Assembly: GCF_029392315.1 (NCBI RefSeq)
Contig: NZ_CP113939.1
Coordinates: 372,001 to 436,000, forward strand
Source: Bifidobacterium sp. ESL0690
Lineage (GTDB): Bacteria; Actinomycetota; Actinomycetes; Actinomycetales; Bifidobacteriaceae
Direction: 5' to 3'
Length of the DNA stretch: 64,000 bases
Of the stretch, positions 9,551 through 19,450 are shown in pieces (positions within the stretch are counted from its first letter, which is position 1; every line of letters begins with the position of its first letter). A program made the translations under genes and the position numbers. The notes beneath the pieces were generated by a model. The model saw only the letters and a list, made by a program, of their open reading frames with translations. It ran no database searches and had not been told where the DNA came from.

Positions 9551-11050
9551 ATGGCTGAAAAATTGATGAAGTATTCCGATGCCGTCAAGGAATTTGACCC
9601 GGTATTCGGTCTGGAAACCCACGTCGAGCTGTGCACGCAGACCAAGCTGTTCTGCCCGGCGCACGAAGAGTTCGGCGCGGAACCGAACACGGAGCTGACC
9701 CCGGTAAGCCTCGGCCTGCCAGGATCGCTGCCGGTGGTCAACAAGACCGCCGTCGATTTCGCGATCAAGCTGGGTCTGGCGCTGCACTGCCAGATCAACG
9801 AGTGGAGCCAGTTCGCTCGCAAGAACTACTTCTACCCGGACATGCCTCGCGACTATCAGATCTCGCAGTTCGACAAGCCGACCAACGGCAACGGCTATCT
9901 CGACGTCGAGCTTGATGACGGCACCACCTTCCGCGTGCCGATCGAGCGCGCGCACATCGAGGACGACGCCGGCAAGAACACCCACGTGGGCGGTGCCGAC
10001 GGCCGTATCGAAGGCGCCGACCATTCGCTGGTCGACTACAACCGCGCTGGCGTCCCGCTCATCGAGATCGTCACCAAGCCTGTAGAGGGCGGCGGCGACC
10101 GTGTTCCGGAGATTGCGGATGCCTACATGCGCGCCATCCGTGACATCGTGCGTGCCTTGGGTATCTCCCATGGCCGCATGGAGCAGGGCAACATGCGCGC
10201 CGACGTCAACATTTCGTTGCGCAAGAAGGGCGAGACCAAGCTTGGCACCCGCAGCGAGACCAAGAATGTCAACACGTTCCGCGGCATCAAGAAGACCTTG
10301 CAGTACGAGATTCGCCGTCAGGCGGCCATCTTGGACGAGGGCGGAGAGATTTTGCAGGAGACCCGTCACTGGGACGAGGCCACGCAGACCACTGCAGGCG
10401 GCCGCGTAAAGTCCGACGCGAACGATTACCGTTACTTCCCGGATCCCGACCTCGTGATGCTGCACATCACGCAGGATCACATCGACGAAATCGCCAAGAC
10501 CATGCCGGAGATGCCGCGCGAGCATCGCGCCCGTCTGCAGTCCGAATGGAAGCTCAGTGACCTCGAGATGCGTGACATCATCAACGCCGACGCACTTGAT
10601 CTGGTCGAAGAGACCGTCAAGGACGGCGCGAGTGCAGCCGGCGCCCGCAAGTGGTGGCTCGGCGAGATTTCTCGTGTGGCCAACGAGCGCAGCCTTTCGC
10701 TCGAAGAACTGCCGATCACCCCGGCCGATGTGGCCGAGGTCGAAAAGCTCGTCGCCGATGGCAAGCTCAACGACAAGCTGGCCAAGCAGACCGTCACCGG
10801 CGTGCTTGCCGGCGAAGGTACTCCTGACGAAGTCGTGAAGAAGCACGGCTATCAGGTCGTTTCCGACGACGGTGCGCTCGACAAGGCGATTGACGAGGCC
10901 CTCGCCGCCAACCCGGATGTGGCTGAAAAGCTCAAGAGCGGCAACATGAAGCCGATGGGTGCCATCATCGGTGCCGTCATGCGTGCTACCCACGGTCAGG
11001 CAGACGCCAAGGCCGTGAGCGCTCTGGTCATCAAGAAAATGAAGAACTGA
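9551..11050 (+). CDS. gatB: Aspartyl/glutamyl-tRNA(Asn/Gln) amidotransferase subunit B
   Basis: This subunit phosphorylates the tRNA-bound Glu or Asp and transfers ammonia to it. The cradle domain carries [43 protein letters not shown] and MRADVNISL; the C-terminal YqeY-like tail begins near residue 390. The length of 499 residues is standard. AAGGAG lies nine bases before the ATG, and the gene is 24 bases after gatA. It is followed by a structured intergenic repeat and then a strong terminator. Confidence 0.96.
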   Translation: MAEKLMKYSDAVKEFDPVFGLETHVELCTQTKLFCPAHEEFGAEPNTELTPVSLGLPGSLPVVNKTAVDFAIKLGLALHCQINEWSQFARKNYFYPDMPRDYQISQFDKPTNGNGYLDVELDDGTTFRVPIERAHIEDDAGKNTHVGGADGRIEGADHSLVDYNRAGVPLIEIVTKPVEGGGDRVPEIADAYMRAIRDIVRALGISHGRMEQGNMRADVNISLRKKGETKLGTRSETKNVNTFRGIKKTLQYEIRRQAAILDEGGEILQETRHWDEATQTTAGGRVKSDANDYRYFPDPDLVMLHITQDHIDEIAKTMPEMPREHRARLQSEWKLSDLEMRDIINADALDLVEETVKDGASAAGARKWWLGEISRVANERSLSLEELPITPADVAEVEKLVADGKLNDKLAKQTVTGVLAGEGTPDEVVKKHGYQVVSDDGALDKAIDEALAANPDVAEKLKSGNMKPMGAIIGAVMRATHGQADAKAVSALVIKKMKN

Positions 11051-11064
11051 TGTCTTGCTGATGC

Positions 11065-11153
11065 GCTGAGCCGTTAAGCGAAAAGCCCTGTGGGCTTTTC
11101 GTAGGCTCAGTGAGCGCGATGTATCGAGCGCGAAGGCCAAACCGCAGGTTTGG
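11065..11153 (+). repeat. Structured intergenic element, copy 1
   Basis: About 90 bases, repeated at 13246-13334 in the same orientation, each time just after a + strand gene. Three hairpins are visible: GAAAAGCCC/GGGCTTTTC (11080-11100), an imperfect GAGCGCG-centred stem (11112-11132), and CCAAACC-GCA-GGTTTGG (11137-11153). The first two are almost identical between copies; the third has a different sequence but the same seven-pair, three-base-loop shape. Confidence 0.8.
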
Positions 11154-11176
11154 CGTGCGGGTTTGAAACTCGCTGC

Positions 11177-11232
11177 AATCCGGTGTTATGCAAGATGCTG
11201 ATGGAAGTTTCCTGCATAACGCCGGATTTTCT
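11177..11232 (+). terminator. Strong intrinsic terminator after gatB
   Basis: The arms 11177-11192 (AATCCGGTGTTATGCA) and 11213-11228 pair over 16 bases with a single G-T wobble, and a T-rich run follows. It ends the gatCAB transcript downstream of repeat copy 1. Confidence 0.85.
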
Positions 11233-11310
11233 TGTTTCGGAAGATAAATGTTTTCGTATTGATATCTGAGTAATGTTTCAGATAAAATTGTTGTAAGGGA
11301 GAGGACGATT

Positions 11311-11529
11311 TTGAAGCTACTTGCGGTATTTACGGCGTCTGGCGAAGAGCGTGATTTTCGGCTTGACGAATCCACGAATCTGAAACGTTTGTCGAAGGAG
11401 CTGAAACGTGCCGCCAGATATGGCTGGGTTGTCGACTTTCCCTTTGTCAGTAACGGCCAGATATATGAGTATTCGGCTAATCCGAAAACATGGAGTTTCT
11501 GGCTCGTCCATGAGGACGCGAACTACTGA
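11311..11529 (+). CDS. Small hypothetical protein, TTG start
   Basis: A 72-residue product I do not recognise: a basic middle (KRLSKELKRAARYGW), no signal peptide and no membrane helix. The TTG start has AAGGGAGAGG six bases upstream, which is the main reason to believe the gene. It stands alone between the gatB terminator and the acetyltransferase gene. The C-terminal half (IYEYSANPKTWSFWLV) is rich in aromatic residues and could form a small beta sheet. A spurious ORF remains possible. Confidence 0.5.
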   Translation: MKLLAVFTASGEERDFRLDESTNLKRLSKELKRAARYGWVVDFPFVSNGQIYEYSANPKTWSFWLVHEDANY

Positions 11530-11658
11530 GTTCTGCACTACTATGTCGTGGGGTGGTTTCGCGGCGGTCGATTGGGATTGAACAAGTATTCAGCGAATAG
11601 TCAGGCGAACACGATAATCTTATTGAAGATTCCAAGTGCGTTGGAGGAATGAAAGCAA

Positions 11659-12876
11659 ATGTCTGGAAACTCCGAAAACCCCAGTGTAGAGGTTAGTCCG
11701 CGTCAGCTGCCCAAGAGTATTGTCATCCCGGAGATTCGTGGCGAAATGGTGCATCTGCGCCCTGCCACTCTTGACGATATCCCGAAACTTGATCAGCTTG
11801 AGGTTTATTTCAATGCTTCCGGCGATACCGGCAAAGACAAGCAGTCCGAACGTGCCGTGGTTCAGGCTTGGGTCAAGCGTTCCGTGGCATGGGTCAACGG
11901 CATCGCCGCCTCCGACTCGGGAGTAGGTGACCCCGAGGCCCGTCGTACGATGGCCTGGGCTATTTTGACCGATGCCGACCATGACGTTGATGGTAAAGTC
12001 GACGCTGGAGCCACCGATAATGTCATCGGCATGATTTTCCTCATCGATATCGACGGCTGGGCCCGTTCTGCGCGTATCCAGGTGATGCTAGGCAAGGATT
12101 ACCGTGGCCGCGGCTATTCCCGCGACGCCATGCCCCGCGTGATGACTTATGGTTTCGCCACCCCGCCGGTCGGGCTTGGCATGCACCGTATCTGGGTGGC
12201 TGTTCCGGAGAAAAGCTCACGTACGCTTTCGGTCTATCAATCGCTTGGTTTCATTAAGTCCGGAACTTCCCGTGATTCGCTTTGGGACGCATCTATCGGA
12301 AAGTATCAGGATTTGATAGTTCTGGATACTCTCGCTGACGAATATGATCCGATTCGCTCGCTTGACGCTTTCGGCATGCACGTTATCGAGGGCAATCCCG
12401 GCGTTAAAGAAGCCATGGCCGCCCGCGAACATTCCATTGAAATCAAGCAGCACAAGGCCAGGAAAGACAAAACCGATGTGGCTGGTAGCGATGCCAGCTG
12501 TGGCGAAACCGGAGGAAACGAATCCGGGCGTGCGACTAGCGGGCAGGCCAATGGTCAAGTCGGCAAGCGTGATGGACAAACCGGCAGCGAAAATTCCGGA
12601 AGGCGACCCGCTCGCGATACCGATTCAACGGGCGCTGACAGCACGAATAAAACTCGTTCGGGTGATTCCGCATCGTCCATGGCAGACGGCCAAGGCCACA
12701 AACACGATGCCGACGACGATTCCGAAACGTCATGGCCCTATTCCGCGACGCAAAGCAAGAAATCGAAAAAGGCTTGGTGGCGTAATCTTGGACACAACGG
12801 CCAGAACAAGGGCAATGCCGACAGCAAGACGGCTTCAACCGATCATTCAGATAAATCAGGGGGTAGCGTTCAGTGA
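11659..12876 (+). CDS. GNAT family N-acetyltransferase (RimJ/RimL-like) with disordered C-terminal tail
   Basis: Residues 24-235 form a GNAT domain: strand 1 MVHLRPATLDDIPKL, the acetyl-CoA loop region DYRGRGYSRDAMPRVM (motif A, Q/RxxGxG/A variant) and the RVAVPEKSSRTLSVYQSLGF-type end, here IWVAVPEKSSRTLSVYQSLG. RimJ/RimL relatives acetylate ribosomal protein N-termini or small amines. An insert of about 50 residues rich in Asp splits strands 2 and 4. Residues 260-405 are hydrophilic and low in complexity (Gly/Ser/Asp/Lys) and unlike the usual family length of about 180. Its stop overlaps the next gene (GTGA), so the two are translationally coupled. Confidence 0.8.
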   Translation: MSGNSENPSVEVSPRQLPKSIVIPEIRGEMVHLRPATLDDIPKLDQLEVYFNASGDTGKDKQSERAVVQAWVKRSVAWVNGIAASDSGVGDPEARRTMAWAILTDADHDVDGKVDAGATDNVIGMIFLIDIDGWARSARIQVMLGKDYRGRGYSRDAMPRVMTYGFATPPVGLGMHRIWVAVPEKSSRTLSVYQSLGFIKSGTSRDSLWDASIGKYQDLIVLDTLADEYDPIRSLDAFGMHVIEGNPGVKEAMAAREHSIEIKQHKARKDKTDVAGSDASCGETGGNESGRATSGQANGQVGKRDGQTGSENSGRRPARDTDSTGADSTNKTRSGDSASSMADGQGHKHDADDDSETSWPYSATQSKKSKKAWWRNLGHNGQNKGNADSKTASTDHSDKSGGSVQ

Positions 12877-13187
12877 GCGCTGAAGATCTCGACGATTACG
12901 AGATGAACGCCGAGCTGGCGCTCTACAAGGAGTACCGCGACGTCATCAAGCTTTTCACCTACGTCGTAGAGACGGAACGGCGATTCTACTTGGCCAACAA
13001 GGTCGATTTCAACGTTCGTTCCGCCGGGCAGGATGTCTACTTCGACGTGCAGCTCACCGATGCGTGGGTCTGGGATGTGTACCGTTCCTCGCGGTTTGTC
13101 AAGAACGTGAGAATTGTTACGTTTAAGGATGTCAACGTAGAGGAAGTGCAGAAGTCCGACATCGATATTCCTGACTCTTTGGCGTAG
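12873..13187 (+). CDS. DUF2469 domain-containing protein
   Basis: A conserved actinobacterial protein of unknown function, 104 residues, acidic and cytoplasmic. Recognised from MSAEDLDDYEMNAELALYKE, VETERRFYLANKVDF, DAWVWDVYRSSRFVKNVRI and VTFKDVNVEEVQKSDIDIP. Elsewhere in actinobacteria it often lies near rnhB and yraN; here it is coupled to an acetyltransferase through a GTGA overlap. Copy 2 of the structured intergenic element follows 58 bases later and may act as its terminator. Confidence 0.88.
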   Translation: MSAEDLDDYEMNAELALYKEYRDVIKLFTYVVETERRFYLANKVDFNVRSAGQDVYFDVQLTDAWVWDVYRSSRFVKNVRIVTFKDVNVEEVQKSDIDIPDSLA

Positions 13188-13591
13188 GAACAGTTGCAAC
13201 TGACGGTCTGGGAGGCAGAGGCATACATTGCTCGACACGCTCCGGGCTGAGCCGTTAAGCGGAAAGCCCAGTGGGCTTTTCGTAGGCGAAGTGAGCGCGA
13301 TGTATCGAGCGCGAAGGCAAAATTTCTAATTTTGCTCAGGCCGTGTCTTACGCCATAACAACGCATATCTCCCTCTCCCGAACCTCAGCCTTAGAATCAG
13401 ATAGGAGATGACTGGGGCGATGTCAGAGTTCTGAGGGGCACTTTTAAGCGAATATTTCCAGCAAATTTGAAGAATGTTCGTGTATGTTGTGAGGCATTCA
13501 TTGGTCTGGTTTGCGCTGTCGTGTAGGCTAGGGATGATTTGTGTAATGGGGCGTATCGGCTTCAAAGGTATGTATTTTTCGGGAGGCAGTT
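13188..13591. other. Intergenic region holding repeat copy 2 and the leader of the FAD oxidoreductase gene
   Basis: Apart from the repeat (13246-13334) I see no other paired structure. The last 250 bases presumably hold the promoter of the gene at 13592, but no clear -35/-10 pair stands out. Confidence 0.5.
13246..13334 (+). repeat. Structured intergenic element, copy 2
   Basis: Same order of elements as 11065-11153: gctgagccgttaagcg, the terminator-like stem GAAAGCCC/GGGCTTTTC, the block gtgagcgcgatgtatcgagc, and finally CAAAATT-TCT-AATTTTG (13318-13334). The last stem replaces all seven pairs of copy 1 yet still pairs perfectly. Confidence 0.8.
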
Positions 13592-15265
13592 GTGGCTGAG
13601 GATGCGGATAAAAAGTCTGTAGTGATTATCGGGGGAGGCCCTGCGGGCCTTACCGCGGCTTGGGAGCTGTTGAAGGACGGCGGTGCCAGCAAGTATGACG
13701 TAACCGTCTTGGAGGCGACGCGCGAGTTTGGTGGCATCAGCCGCACGGTGAAGCATAATGGCAACCGCATGGATATCGGGGGGCATCGCTTCTTCTCCAA
13801 GGATGACCGTGTGATGGACTGGTGGAAGAACATCATGCCGCTGCAGGGTGCGCCTTCCTATGATGACAAGAAGCTCGGCCGTCACCACGACCTCGAGCCC
13901 GGCGGTCCTGATCCGGAGAAGACGGATGTCGTGATGCTGAAGCGTCATCGTGTCTCTCGTATTTTCTGGAACCAGCACTTCCTGGACTATCCTATTTCGC
14001 TTTCCCCGGGCCTGTTCAAAGCGCTGGGCCTGAAGCTGACGTTGAAGGCCGGGTTCAGCTACCTTTGGTCGATGATTCACAAGCTGCCCGAGGACAACTT
14101 GGAGAATTTCTATATCAACCGTTTCGGCCGTCAGCTCTATTCGATGTTCTTCGAGGGCTATACCACGAAGGTGTGGGGCCGTACCCCGTCGCAGATTTCG
14201 GCGGATTGGGGCGCTCAGCGCGTACGTGGCTTGAGCGTCATTTCCGTGCTCAAAAACGCCATCCAGAAGATGATGCCGAAGAAGCGGGATTCCAAGGACG
14301 TCGAGACTTCGCTGATCGAGGAGTTCTGGTATCCGAAGCTCGGCCCGGGCCAGCTCTGGGAGATTGTCGAGGGCCAGGTTGTCGACAACGGCGGCAAGGT
14401 CTTGACGGACGCAAACGTGGTCGAGTTGCGCCAGAAGGACGACGGCAGCATCGCTTCGGTCGTCTATCTGGACGCCGACGGCAAGCGCGTCGAGCTCGGC
14501 GGCGATCAGTTCATCTCCTCCATGCCCGTCAAGGATTTGGTCAATGCCATCGACAAGGCCGCGAAAGAGGATGAAACCGGAAAGCCTGCCGATAGCACCG
14601 ATAAGTCCGCTTCCAAGGAAGTCGCCACGACTTCTGAAGATGTGCCCGCGGATATGAAGCGCATCGCCAACGGCCTGCCGTACCGCGATTTCGTCACCGT
14701 TGGCCTTTTGGTCAAGCACCTGAGGCTCAAGAACACGACGGATATGAAGACGCTCGGCAACCCGCCGATCGTTCCGGATTGCTGGATCTACGTGCAGGAC
14801 CCGGGCTACAAAGTCGGCCGTGTGCAGATCTTCAACAACTGGAGCCCGTACCTCGTCAAGGATGTTGACAATACGGTTTGGGTCGGTCTCGAGTACTTCT
14901 GCGAGGAAGGCGACGACTTCTGGAATCTTTCCGACGAGGAAGCCACCGCGTTCGCCATCAAGGAACTGACCCGCATGCGCGTGATCAACGGCCCCGAGGA
15001 CGTTCTGGATTCGCACCGTGAGCATGTCAAGAAGGCTTATCCCGCCTACTTCGACACTTACGACGAGATGCCGCAGCTCATCGATTATCTTGATTCCTTC
15101 GGCAATCTCTATTGTGTTGGGCGCAACGGCCAGCACCGCTACAACAACCAGGACCATTCGATGGCCAGTGCGATGGAAGCCGTCGGCAACATCAAGTCCG
15201 GCCGTGCCGACAAGAAGAACGTCTGGTCTGTGAACACCGAAAAGTCTTACCACGAAGAAAAGTAA
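13592..15265 (+). CDS. NAD(P)/FAD-dependent oxidoreductase (UDP-galactopyranose mutase/amine oxidase-like)
   Basis: A Rossmann dinucleotide motif at the N-terminus ([17 protein letters not shown], residues 10-26), then the GG-doublet region EFGGISRTV and the FAD-phosphate segment GHRFFSKDD. The 557-residue protein belongs to the superfamily with protoporphyrinogen oxidase and UDP-galactopyranose mutase; members of this length commonly sit in actinobacterial polysaccharide clusters. A hydrophilic insert (about 325-355, Lys/Asp/Ser-rich) is peculiar. The GTG start follows GGGAGG. No glycan genes are adjacent, so the substrate is unknown. A terminator lies 34 bases after the stop. Confidence 0.8.
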   Translation: MAEDADKKSVVIIGGGPAGLTAAWELLKDGGASKYDVTVLEATREFGGISRTVKHNGNRMDIGGHRFFSKDDRVMDWWKNIMPLQGAPSYDDKKLGRHHDLEPGGPDPEKTDVVMLKRHRVSRIFWNQHFLDYPISLSPGLFKALGLKLTLKAGFSYLWSMIHKLPEDNLENFYINRFGRQLYSMFFEGYTTKVWGRTPSQISADWGAQRVRGLSVISVLKNAIQKMMPKKRDSKDVETSLIEEFWYPKLGPGQLWEIVEGQVVDNGGKVLTDANVVELRQKDDGSIASVVYLDADGKRVELGGDQFISSMPVKDLVNAIDKAAKEDETGKPADSTDKSASKEVATTSEDVPADMKRIANGLPYRDFVTVGLLVKHLRLKNTTDMKTLGNPPIVPDCWIYVQDPGYKVGRVQIFNNWSPYLVKDVDNTVWVGLEYFCEEGDDFWNLSDEEATAFAIKELTRMRVINGPEDVLDSHREHVKKAYPAYFDTYDEMPQLIDYLDSFGNLYCVGRNGQHRYNNQDHSMASAMEAVGNIKSGRADKKNVWSVNTEKSYHEEK

Positions 15266-15298
15266 CCGATAATCGGTTTAGGCCTTTATCTCATACAT

Positions 15299-15330
15299 GG
15301 CGAACGCTCCACTCGGCGCGTTCGCCTTTT
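15299..15330 (+). terminator. Intrinsic terminator after FAD oxidoreductase gene
   Basis: Arms GGCGAACGC (15299-15307) and GCGTTCGCC (15318-15326) followed by TTTT. Confidence 0.85.
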
Positions 15331-15699
15331 ACATTTCCATTGTTGCGTCTTGGAATGTGTTTTATACATCTTGCTGCTGGTAAACCGCATCTGCTGCCCA
15401 GCCACGTGCGGTTTTCCAGCATCAAAACATGTTATTGCCGAGAAACGGACTTTAGTGGCCAGTTATATGCAGTTCACCAGCAGCAAGAGTCTGACAAACG
15501 CGGGTGGAACTCCGATAACGAGCGGGGTTTCTTTTTCGCCACACCGGGTTGCGAAGGTCATGGCACGGTTGTACGCTAAAGAAAGTTCGAAAACCACACG
15601 TTGGTGTCGAATATTCATACGCGGTTTTTAAAGATGCCGCATCTTTTTCATTAAGCTTCCGGGCATTGCCGTAGGAAGTCAAGGAAAGGCAACATTATA
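15331..15699 (+). other. Long leader region of rho
   Basis: About 370 bases separate the previous terminator from rho. A 93-codon ORF (15350-15631) has no ribosome-binding site and an implausible Cys-rich start, so I do not call it a gene. A terminator-like hairpin lies close to the rho start (next feature). Long leaders with attenuation are known for rho in other bacteria. Confidence 0.55.
15629..15649 (+). terminator. Terminator-like hairpin in the rho leader
   Basis: AAAGATG (15630-15636), loop CCG, CATCTTT (15640-15646), then T's. It ends about 50 bases before the rho GTG and after its probable promoter, so it could be an attenuator. Confidence 0.6.
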
Positions 15700-17760
15700 G
15701 TGGCAACTAGCCAGAATATTGAGGATATGAAGCTGCCTGAGCTGAAGACGCTCGCCAAGCAGATGGGACTTCGCGGTACGTCAACGATGCGTAAGCCGGA
15801 ATTGCTCGCCACCCTTCAAGCCGCGAGAACAGGCGGTCAAGCGCCCAGCGGTGTCACGGTTCGTGCGCCAAAGGCCGCTCCTAAAGCTGCCCCGAAAAAG
15901 AGCAGCGACGATAACGATATGTCCAATGAGTCCAAAACTGCGCAAAAGCAGGGCTCCGCAACCAAACATGCCAGCCAATCGGCAAGCGGCGAAGGCAAGG
16001 AACCCGCTGACTCGCGCAAATCCGGCAATGGCATGTCGGCCGATGCTGAAAAGCACGAAAAGGCTCCGGCCAATGCCATTCGTCATTCCTCTGCCAGTAT
16101 GAACGCCAAGCGTTCGCAAAAGCAGGAAAACCAGGAAGAACGTGGCCAGCAAGAGCCAAGGCTTTTTGACGACGATGAGCCGTTGCACCGCCGGAACAGG
16201 TCGTTCGTCGCGCACCGCCGTGGTGAACGTGAAATGGAAGAGGGCGGCGAGGAACACACCCGTCGTCGCAACTATCGTGCAGAGCAGCAGTCCCGCCACG
16301 ATACCGCTTCCAACGAAGTCCGCGATCTGGACGATATTCTCGCCACATTGCCCGTCGTTGGCAATGACGAGGATAGCTCCAACGACGGCAAAGAGGAAGA
16401 GCCCCGTCGCGAGTTCACCCGCCATACGCGTCGTAACGATCGTTACAACCGCGAGGAACGCGGCAACGAGCGTCATCAGCGCAGGATGCGCGGGCGCGAT
16501 CGCAACAATAATTACGACTACAAGGATCGCGATAATCGCAACGAGCGCGGCGAACGTTACAACAACGACTCGGTGAACGAAGACGATGTGCGTGACCGTC
16601 GTGGCAACGATTCCAAAGAGGGGTTGGTTCCCGTCGCCGGTATCGTCGACGTGCTCGATTCCTATGCCTTCATTCGCACTTCCGGCTATCTGCCGGGGCC
16701 GAACGACGTCTACGTTTCCATGGGCCAGATTCGCAAGTACGGCCTGCGTAAGGGCGATGGCGTGCAGGGCTTCATCCGCGAGCCGCGCGAAGGCGAACGT
16801 CGCAACCAGCGTCAGAAGTTCGTGCCGCTGCAGTCCATTGAGACCATCAACGGCATGAGCGTCGAGGACGCGGCCAACCGCGCGCAGTTCTCCAAGCTCA
16901 CCCCGCTTTATCCGCAGGAAAGGCTCAAGCAGGAGACCACGCCCGGCAACATTATCGGTCGTCTGATTGACCTCGTGGCGCCGATTGGCAAGGGCCAGCG
17001 TGGCCTGATCGTTTCCCCGCCGAAGGCCGGCAAGACCATCACTTTGCAGAATATCGCCAACGCGATTACCGCGAACAACCCCGAGGTACACCTCATGGTG
17101 GTGCTTGTGGACGAACGCCCCGAGGAAGTCACCGACATGGAGCGTACCGTGCAGGGCGAGGTCATTTCCTCGACCTTCGACCGCCCGGCTTCCGACCACA
17201 CCACCGTCGCCGAACTCGCCATCGAACGCGCCAAGCGCTTGGTGGAGCTTGGCCAGGACGTGGTGGTGCTGCTCGATTCCATGACCCGCCTGGCTCGCGC
17301 CTACAACATCGCCGCCCCGGCTTCCGGCCGTGTGCTTTCCGGTGGTGTCGACGCTCAGGCGCTTTACCCGCCCAAGAAGTTCTTCGGTGCGGCCCGCAAC
17401 ATTGAAAACGGCGGCTCGTTGACCATCATCTCTTCGGCGCTGGTGGAAACCGGTTCCAAGATGGACGAGGTCATCTTCGAGGAATTCAAGGGCACCGGCA
17501 ACATGGAGCTGCGCCTTTCGCGTGATTTGGCCAACAAGCGCCTCTTCCCGGCCATTGATATCAACGCCTCCGGCACCCGCCGTGAGGAGCTCATCACCCC
17601 GAAGGACGAGCTGGCGGTTATTTACAGCCTGCGTCGCCTGCTCGGCGGCATGGAGCCTGAAAAGGCTTATCAGACCATCGTTCCGCGCCTCAAGAAGACG
17701 GCGACGAATCGCGACTTCCTGCAAGCCATCATCAAGCAGAACGCCAATATGAACAACTGA
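15700..17760 (+). CDS. rho: Transcription termination factor Rho
   Basis: The hexameric RNA helicase that releases transcripts at unstructured C-rich sites. Residues 1-45 form the Rho N-terminal helical domain ([20 protein letters not shown]). Residues 46-300 are an actinobacterial-type insert, first Lys/Ser/Ala-rich and then very rich in Arg and Asn ([19 protein letters not shown]), which adds RNA-binding surface. The cold-shock RNA-binding domain begins at [19 protein letters not shown]. The ATPase core has Walker A SPPKAGKT, Walker [18 protein letters not shown] and the secondary channel region [10 protein letters not shown]. The start is GTG with AAGGAAAGG upstream. Length 686, against about 420 in Escherichia coli. 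Confidence 0.96.
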   Translation: MATSQNIEDMKLPELKTLAKQMGLRGTSTMRKPELLATLQAARTGGQAPSGVTVRAPKAAPKAAPKKSSDDNDMSNESKTAQKQGSATKHASQSASGEGKEPADSRKSGNGMSADAEKHEKAPANAIRHSSASMNAKRSQKQENQEERGQQEPRLFDDDEPLHRRNRSFVAHRRGEREMEEGGEEHTRRRNYRAEQQSRHDTASNEVRDLDDILATLPVVGNDEDSSNDGKEEEPRREFTRHTRRNDRYNREERGNERHQRRMRGRDRNNNYDYKDRDNRNERGERYNNDSVNEDDVRDRRGNDSKEGLVPVAGIVDVLDSYAFIRTSGYLPGPNDVYVSMGQIRKYGLRKGDGVQGFIREPREGERRNQRQKFVPLQSIETINGMSVEDAANRAQFSKLTPLYPQERLKQETTPGNIIGRLIDLVAPIGKGQRGLIVSPPKAGKTITLQNIANAITANNPEVHLMVVLVDERPEEVTDMERTVQGEVISSTFDRPASDHTTVAELAIERAKRLVELGQDVVVLLDSMTRLARAYNIAAPASGRVLSGGVDAQALYPPKKFFGAARNIENGGSLTIISSALVETGSKMDEVIFEEFKGTGNMELRLSRDLANKRLFPAIDINASGTRREELITPKDELAVIYSLRRLLGGMEPEKAYQTIVPRLKKTATNRDFLQAIIKQNANMNN

Positions 17761-17782
17761 TTTTCTGTTTGCGGATTTGTTT

Positions 17783-17812
17783 AAGAGCCCTACTCAATGG
17801 TGGGGCTCTTGT
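17783..17812 (+). terminator. Intrinsic terminator after rho
   Basis: Arms AAGAGCCC (17783-17790) and GGGCTCTT (17803-17810). The T run is short (TT then GTCGT), so strength is uncertain. It lies 14 bases before the chorismate mutase start. Confidence 0.65.
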
Positions 17813-17826
17813 CGTATGGTGAGTAC

Positions 17827-18342
17827 ATGACTGATTTTTCCGAGACCAATGACGCCGCTAAAACCAAGGACGCTTCCGCCACCAACGATGCAACCGAAAC
17901 TAATCGGGCTATACAACCCGACAGTGCTGTGCAAGCCAACCATGCTGTGGACAACGCTTCGCAAACCCACGGCTGGCGCGATACCACTATCGACGATGCG
18001 CAGGAGCGGGCCAACCCGCAGACCGCAGCAGCCGTCGAGCGTATCAAGCAGTTGCGCCAATCCATCGATAACGTGGATACGGCTATCGTTTCCTTGCTCG
18101 CGGAACGGTTTAAATACACCGCTGAAGTCGGTGTCTTGAAGGCGCAGGCCGGGTTCGCCCCGGAGGATCGCGCACGCGAAAACCGGCAGGCTGAGCGGCT
18201 TAAGGAGGTCGCCGTCAGCGCCGGTCTCGACCCGAGTATTGAGGAAAACTACCGCGAATTCGTGGTCACCGAAGCCAAAAGGCGCCACCAGCGCATCGCC
18301 GAAGCCGGCGGTGACCCGGGTGTGCTCGATATCTATGCGTGA
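17827..18342 (+). CDS. Chorismate mutase, AroQ class
   Basis: Rearranges chorismate to prephenate for phenylalanine and tyrosine synthesis. The all-helical AroQ domain covers about residues 70-160: IKQLRQSIDNVDTAIVSLLA with the binding Arg and Asp, ERFKYTAEVGVLKAQ with the active-site Lys, and DRARENRQAERL. The first 65 residues are Asn/Thr/Ala-rich and look disordered. I chose ATG 17827 because an in-frame ATG at 17797 lies inside the preceding terminator. The ribosome-binding site is weak, so translation may be modest. Confidence 0.85.
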   Translation: MTDFSETNDAAKTKDASATNDATETNRAIQPDSAVQANHAVDNASQTHGWRDTTIDDAQERANPQTAAAVERIKQLRQSIDNVDTAIVSLLAERFKYTAEVGVLKAQAGFAPEDRARENRQAERLKEVAVSAGLDPSIEENYREFVVTEAKRRHQRIAEAGGDPGVLDIYA

Positions 18343-18427
18343 AAGATATATGCGAAGAACCAAACCTGCTGCGAATGATAGTATTGCTTTATAATGTGTT
18401 TTAGCATCTGGTGGCAAGGAGGCTGGG

Positions 18428-19450
18428 ATGAGCAAGAAGCACGGCAAGAAGCTTGCAGTCAGGAAAAAGTTCAGGGTGGTCGACAATCTGGATACCCCGG
18501 AAAAGCGGCTTGAAGACCGGCTGTTTCTGATGCAGCTGGCGATGGACGAATACGACGAGTTCCTTGGGGGAACGCTGGAACATTCCGTTTCGTGGTATCT
18601 GATGTGCTCGTGGCATGGGCTTTCAAGTATGCAGAGTGCGATTCTGATTGCGCGGCTCGCCACACTGCTCGACGCCTCCCAGACTGGCCACAAGTGGACG
18701 CCGTACGTGCACGCCCATCAGGGCAAGCACGGCCTGAAGATTTACGGCAAGAAGAAAAAGTCGAAGCGCGAGAAGGGGCCGGCGTTCGACGTTAAGCACA
18801 TCCGCATGGTCATGCGTTCGGTGATGACCAAAGAGAAGCTGGCCAGCTTCACCGACGAGCAGGTGATGCGTTTCGCCCGTACGTTGCAGGATATCGCGGC
18901 ACGAGAGGAAGAACGCGAGGCGAAGGCCGATCGCAAGGACGGGCCGGACTCGCCTGGTGCCGTGGCGTTTGAGGATGCCAAGGAATACGCCGATCCCGAC
19001 GCGTTGGATGACGTCGACGATGTTGACGACGGCGATGTTGACAACAATATCAATGATGATATCGATGATGGTGGTATTGACGACCACGGCGAAGTCGGTA
19101 TTGATATTGATGCGGTTGCCGACGAGGATGCCGGGGTTTTGGGTGAAACCGGACCGCTGAACGAATCCCCTACGGCGGAGGGATTGTCGGGAAGTGATGC
19201 TGCTGCGGAGACCGAATCCAATATCGAAACCGATGGTGCAACGAACGCAGCGGATGCGACAGATGACACAGACGCCATGGAGGTAATGGGAGCAACGGAC
19301 GTAACCGGCTCAACTCATTCATCAAACGCCGGCGAAGGTTGGGATGGCAATGACAGGAATGCCGGCGCTCGTAATCACGATGACCCGTTGGCCGATGTTC
19401 CCGAGCTGAAAAGACTGAATCTTGGCAAACACGGCAAGCATCAGAAGTGA
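18428..19450 (+). CDS. Hypothetical protein with basic N-terminal domain and acidic Asp-rich tail
   Basis: The first 175 residues are basic and folded-looking: KKHGKKLAVRKKF, a conserved-looking helix DRLFLMQLAMDEYDEFLGG, LARLATLLDAS and TPYVHAHQGKHGLKIYGKKK. Residues 190-330 are acidic and repetitive (DDVDDVDDGDVDNNIND; Ala/Thr/Asp). No membrane segment or signal peptide. AAGGAGG lies seven bases before the ATG, and a possible -10 TATAAT lies at 18390-18395. I do not recognise the family. Charge asymmetry suggests nucleic-acid or partner binding, but that is only inference. Confidence 0.75.
   Translation: MSKKHGKKLAVRKKFRVVDNLDTPEKRLEDRLFLMQLAMDEYDEFLGGTLEHSVSWYLMCSWHGLSSMQSAILIARLATLLDASQTGHKWTPYVHAHQGKHGLKIYGKKKKSKREKGPAFDVKHIRMVMRSVMTKEKLASFTDEQVMRFARTLQDIAAREEEREAKADRKDGPDSPGAVAFEDAKEYADPDALDDVDDVDDGDVDNNINDDIDDGGIDDHGEVGIDIDAVADEDAGVLGETGPLNESPTAEGLSGSDAAAETESNIETDGATNAADATDDTDAMEVMGATDVTGSTHSSNAGEGWDGNDRNAGARNHDDPLADVPELKRLNLGKHGKHQK

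Noticed and set aside
7721..11140. 1139-codon open frame on the - strand
   Set aside because: Antisense to gatC, gatA and gatB; created by codon bias of the real genes, with His/Arg/Val-rich meaningless sequence.
13562..15253. 563-codon open frame on the - strand
   Set aside because: Antisense to the FAD oxidoreductase gene, whose Rossmann motif is clear on the + strand.
15350..15631. 93-codon ORF in the rho leader
   Set aside because: No ribosome-binding site, Cys-rich beginning, overlaps the terminator-like hairpin. A leader peptide cannot be fully excluded.
15781..17724. 647-codon open frame on the - strand
   Set aside because: Antisense to rho; no family motif.
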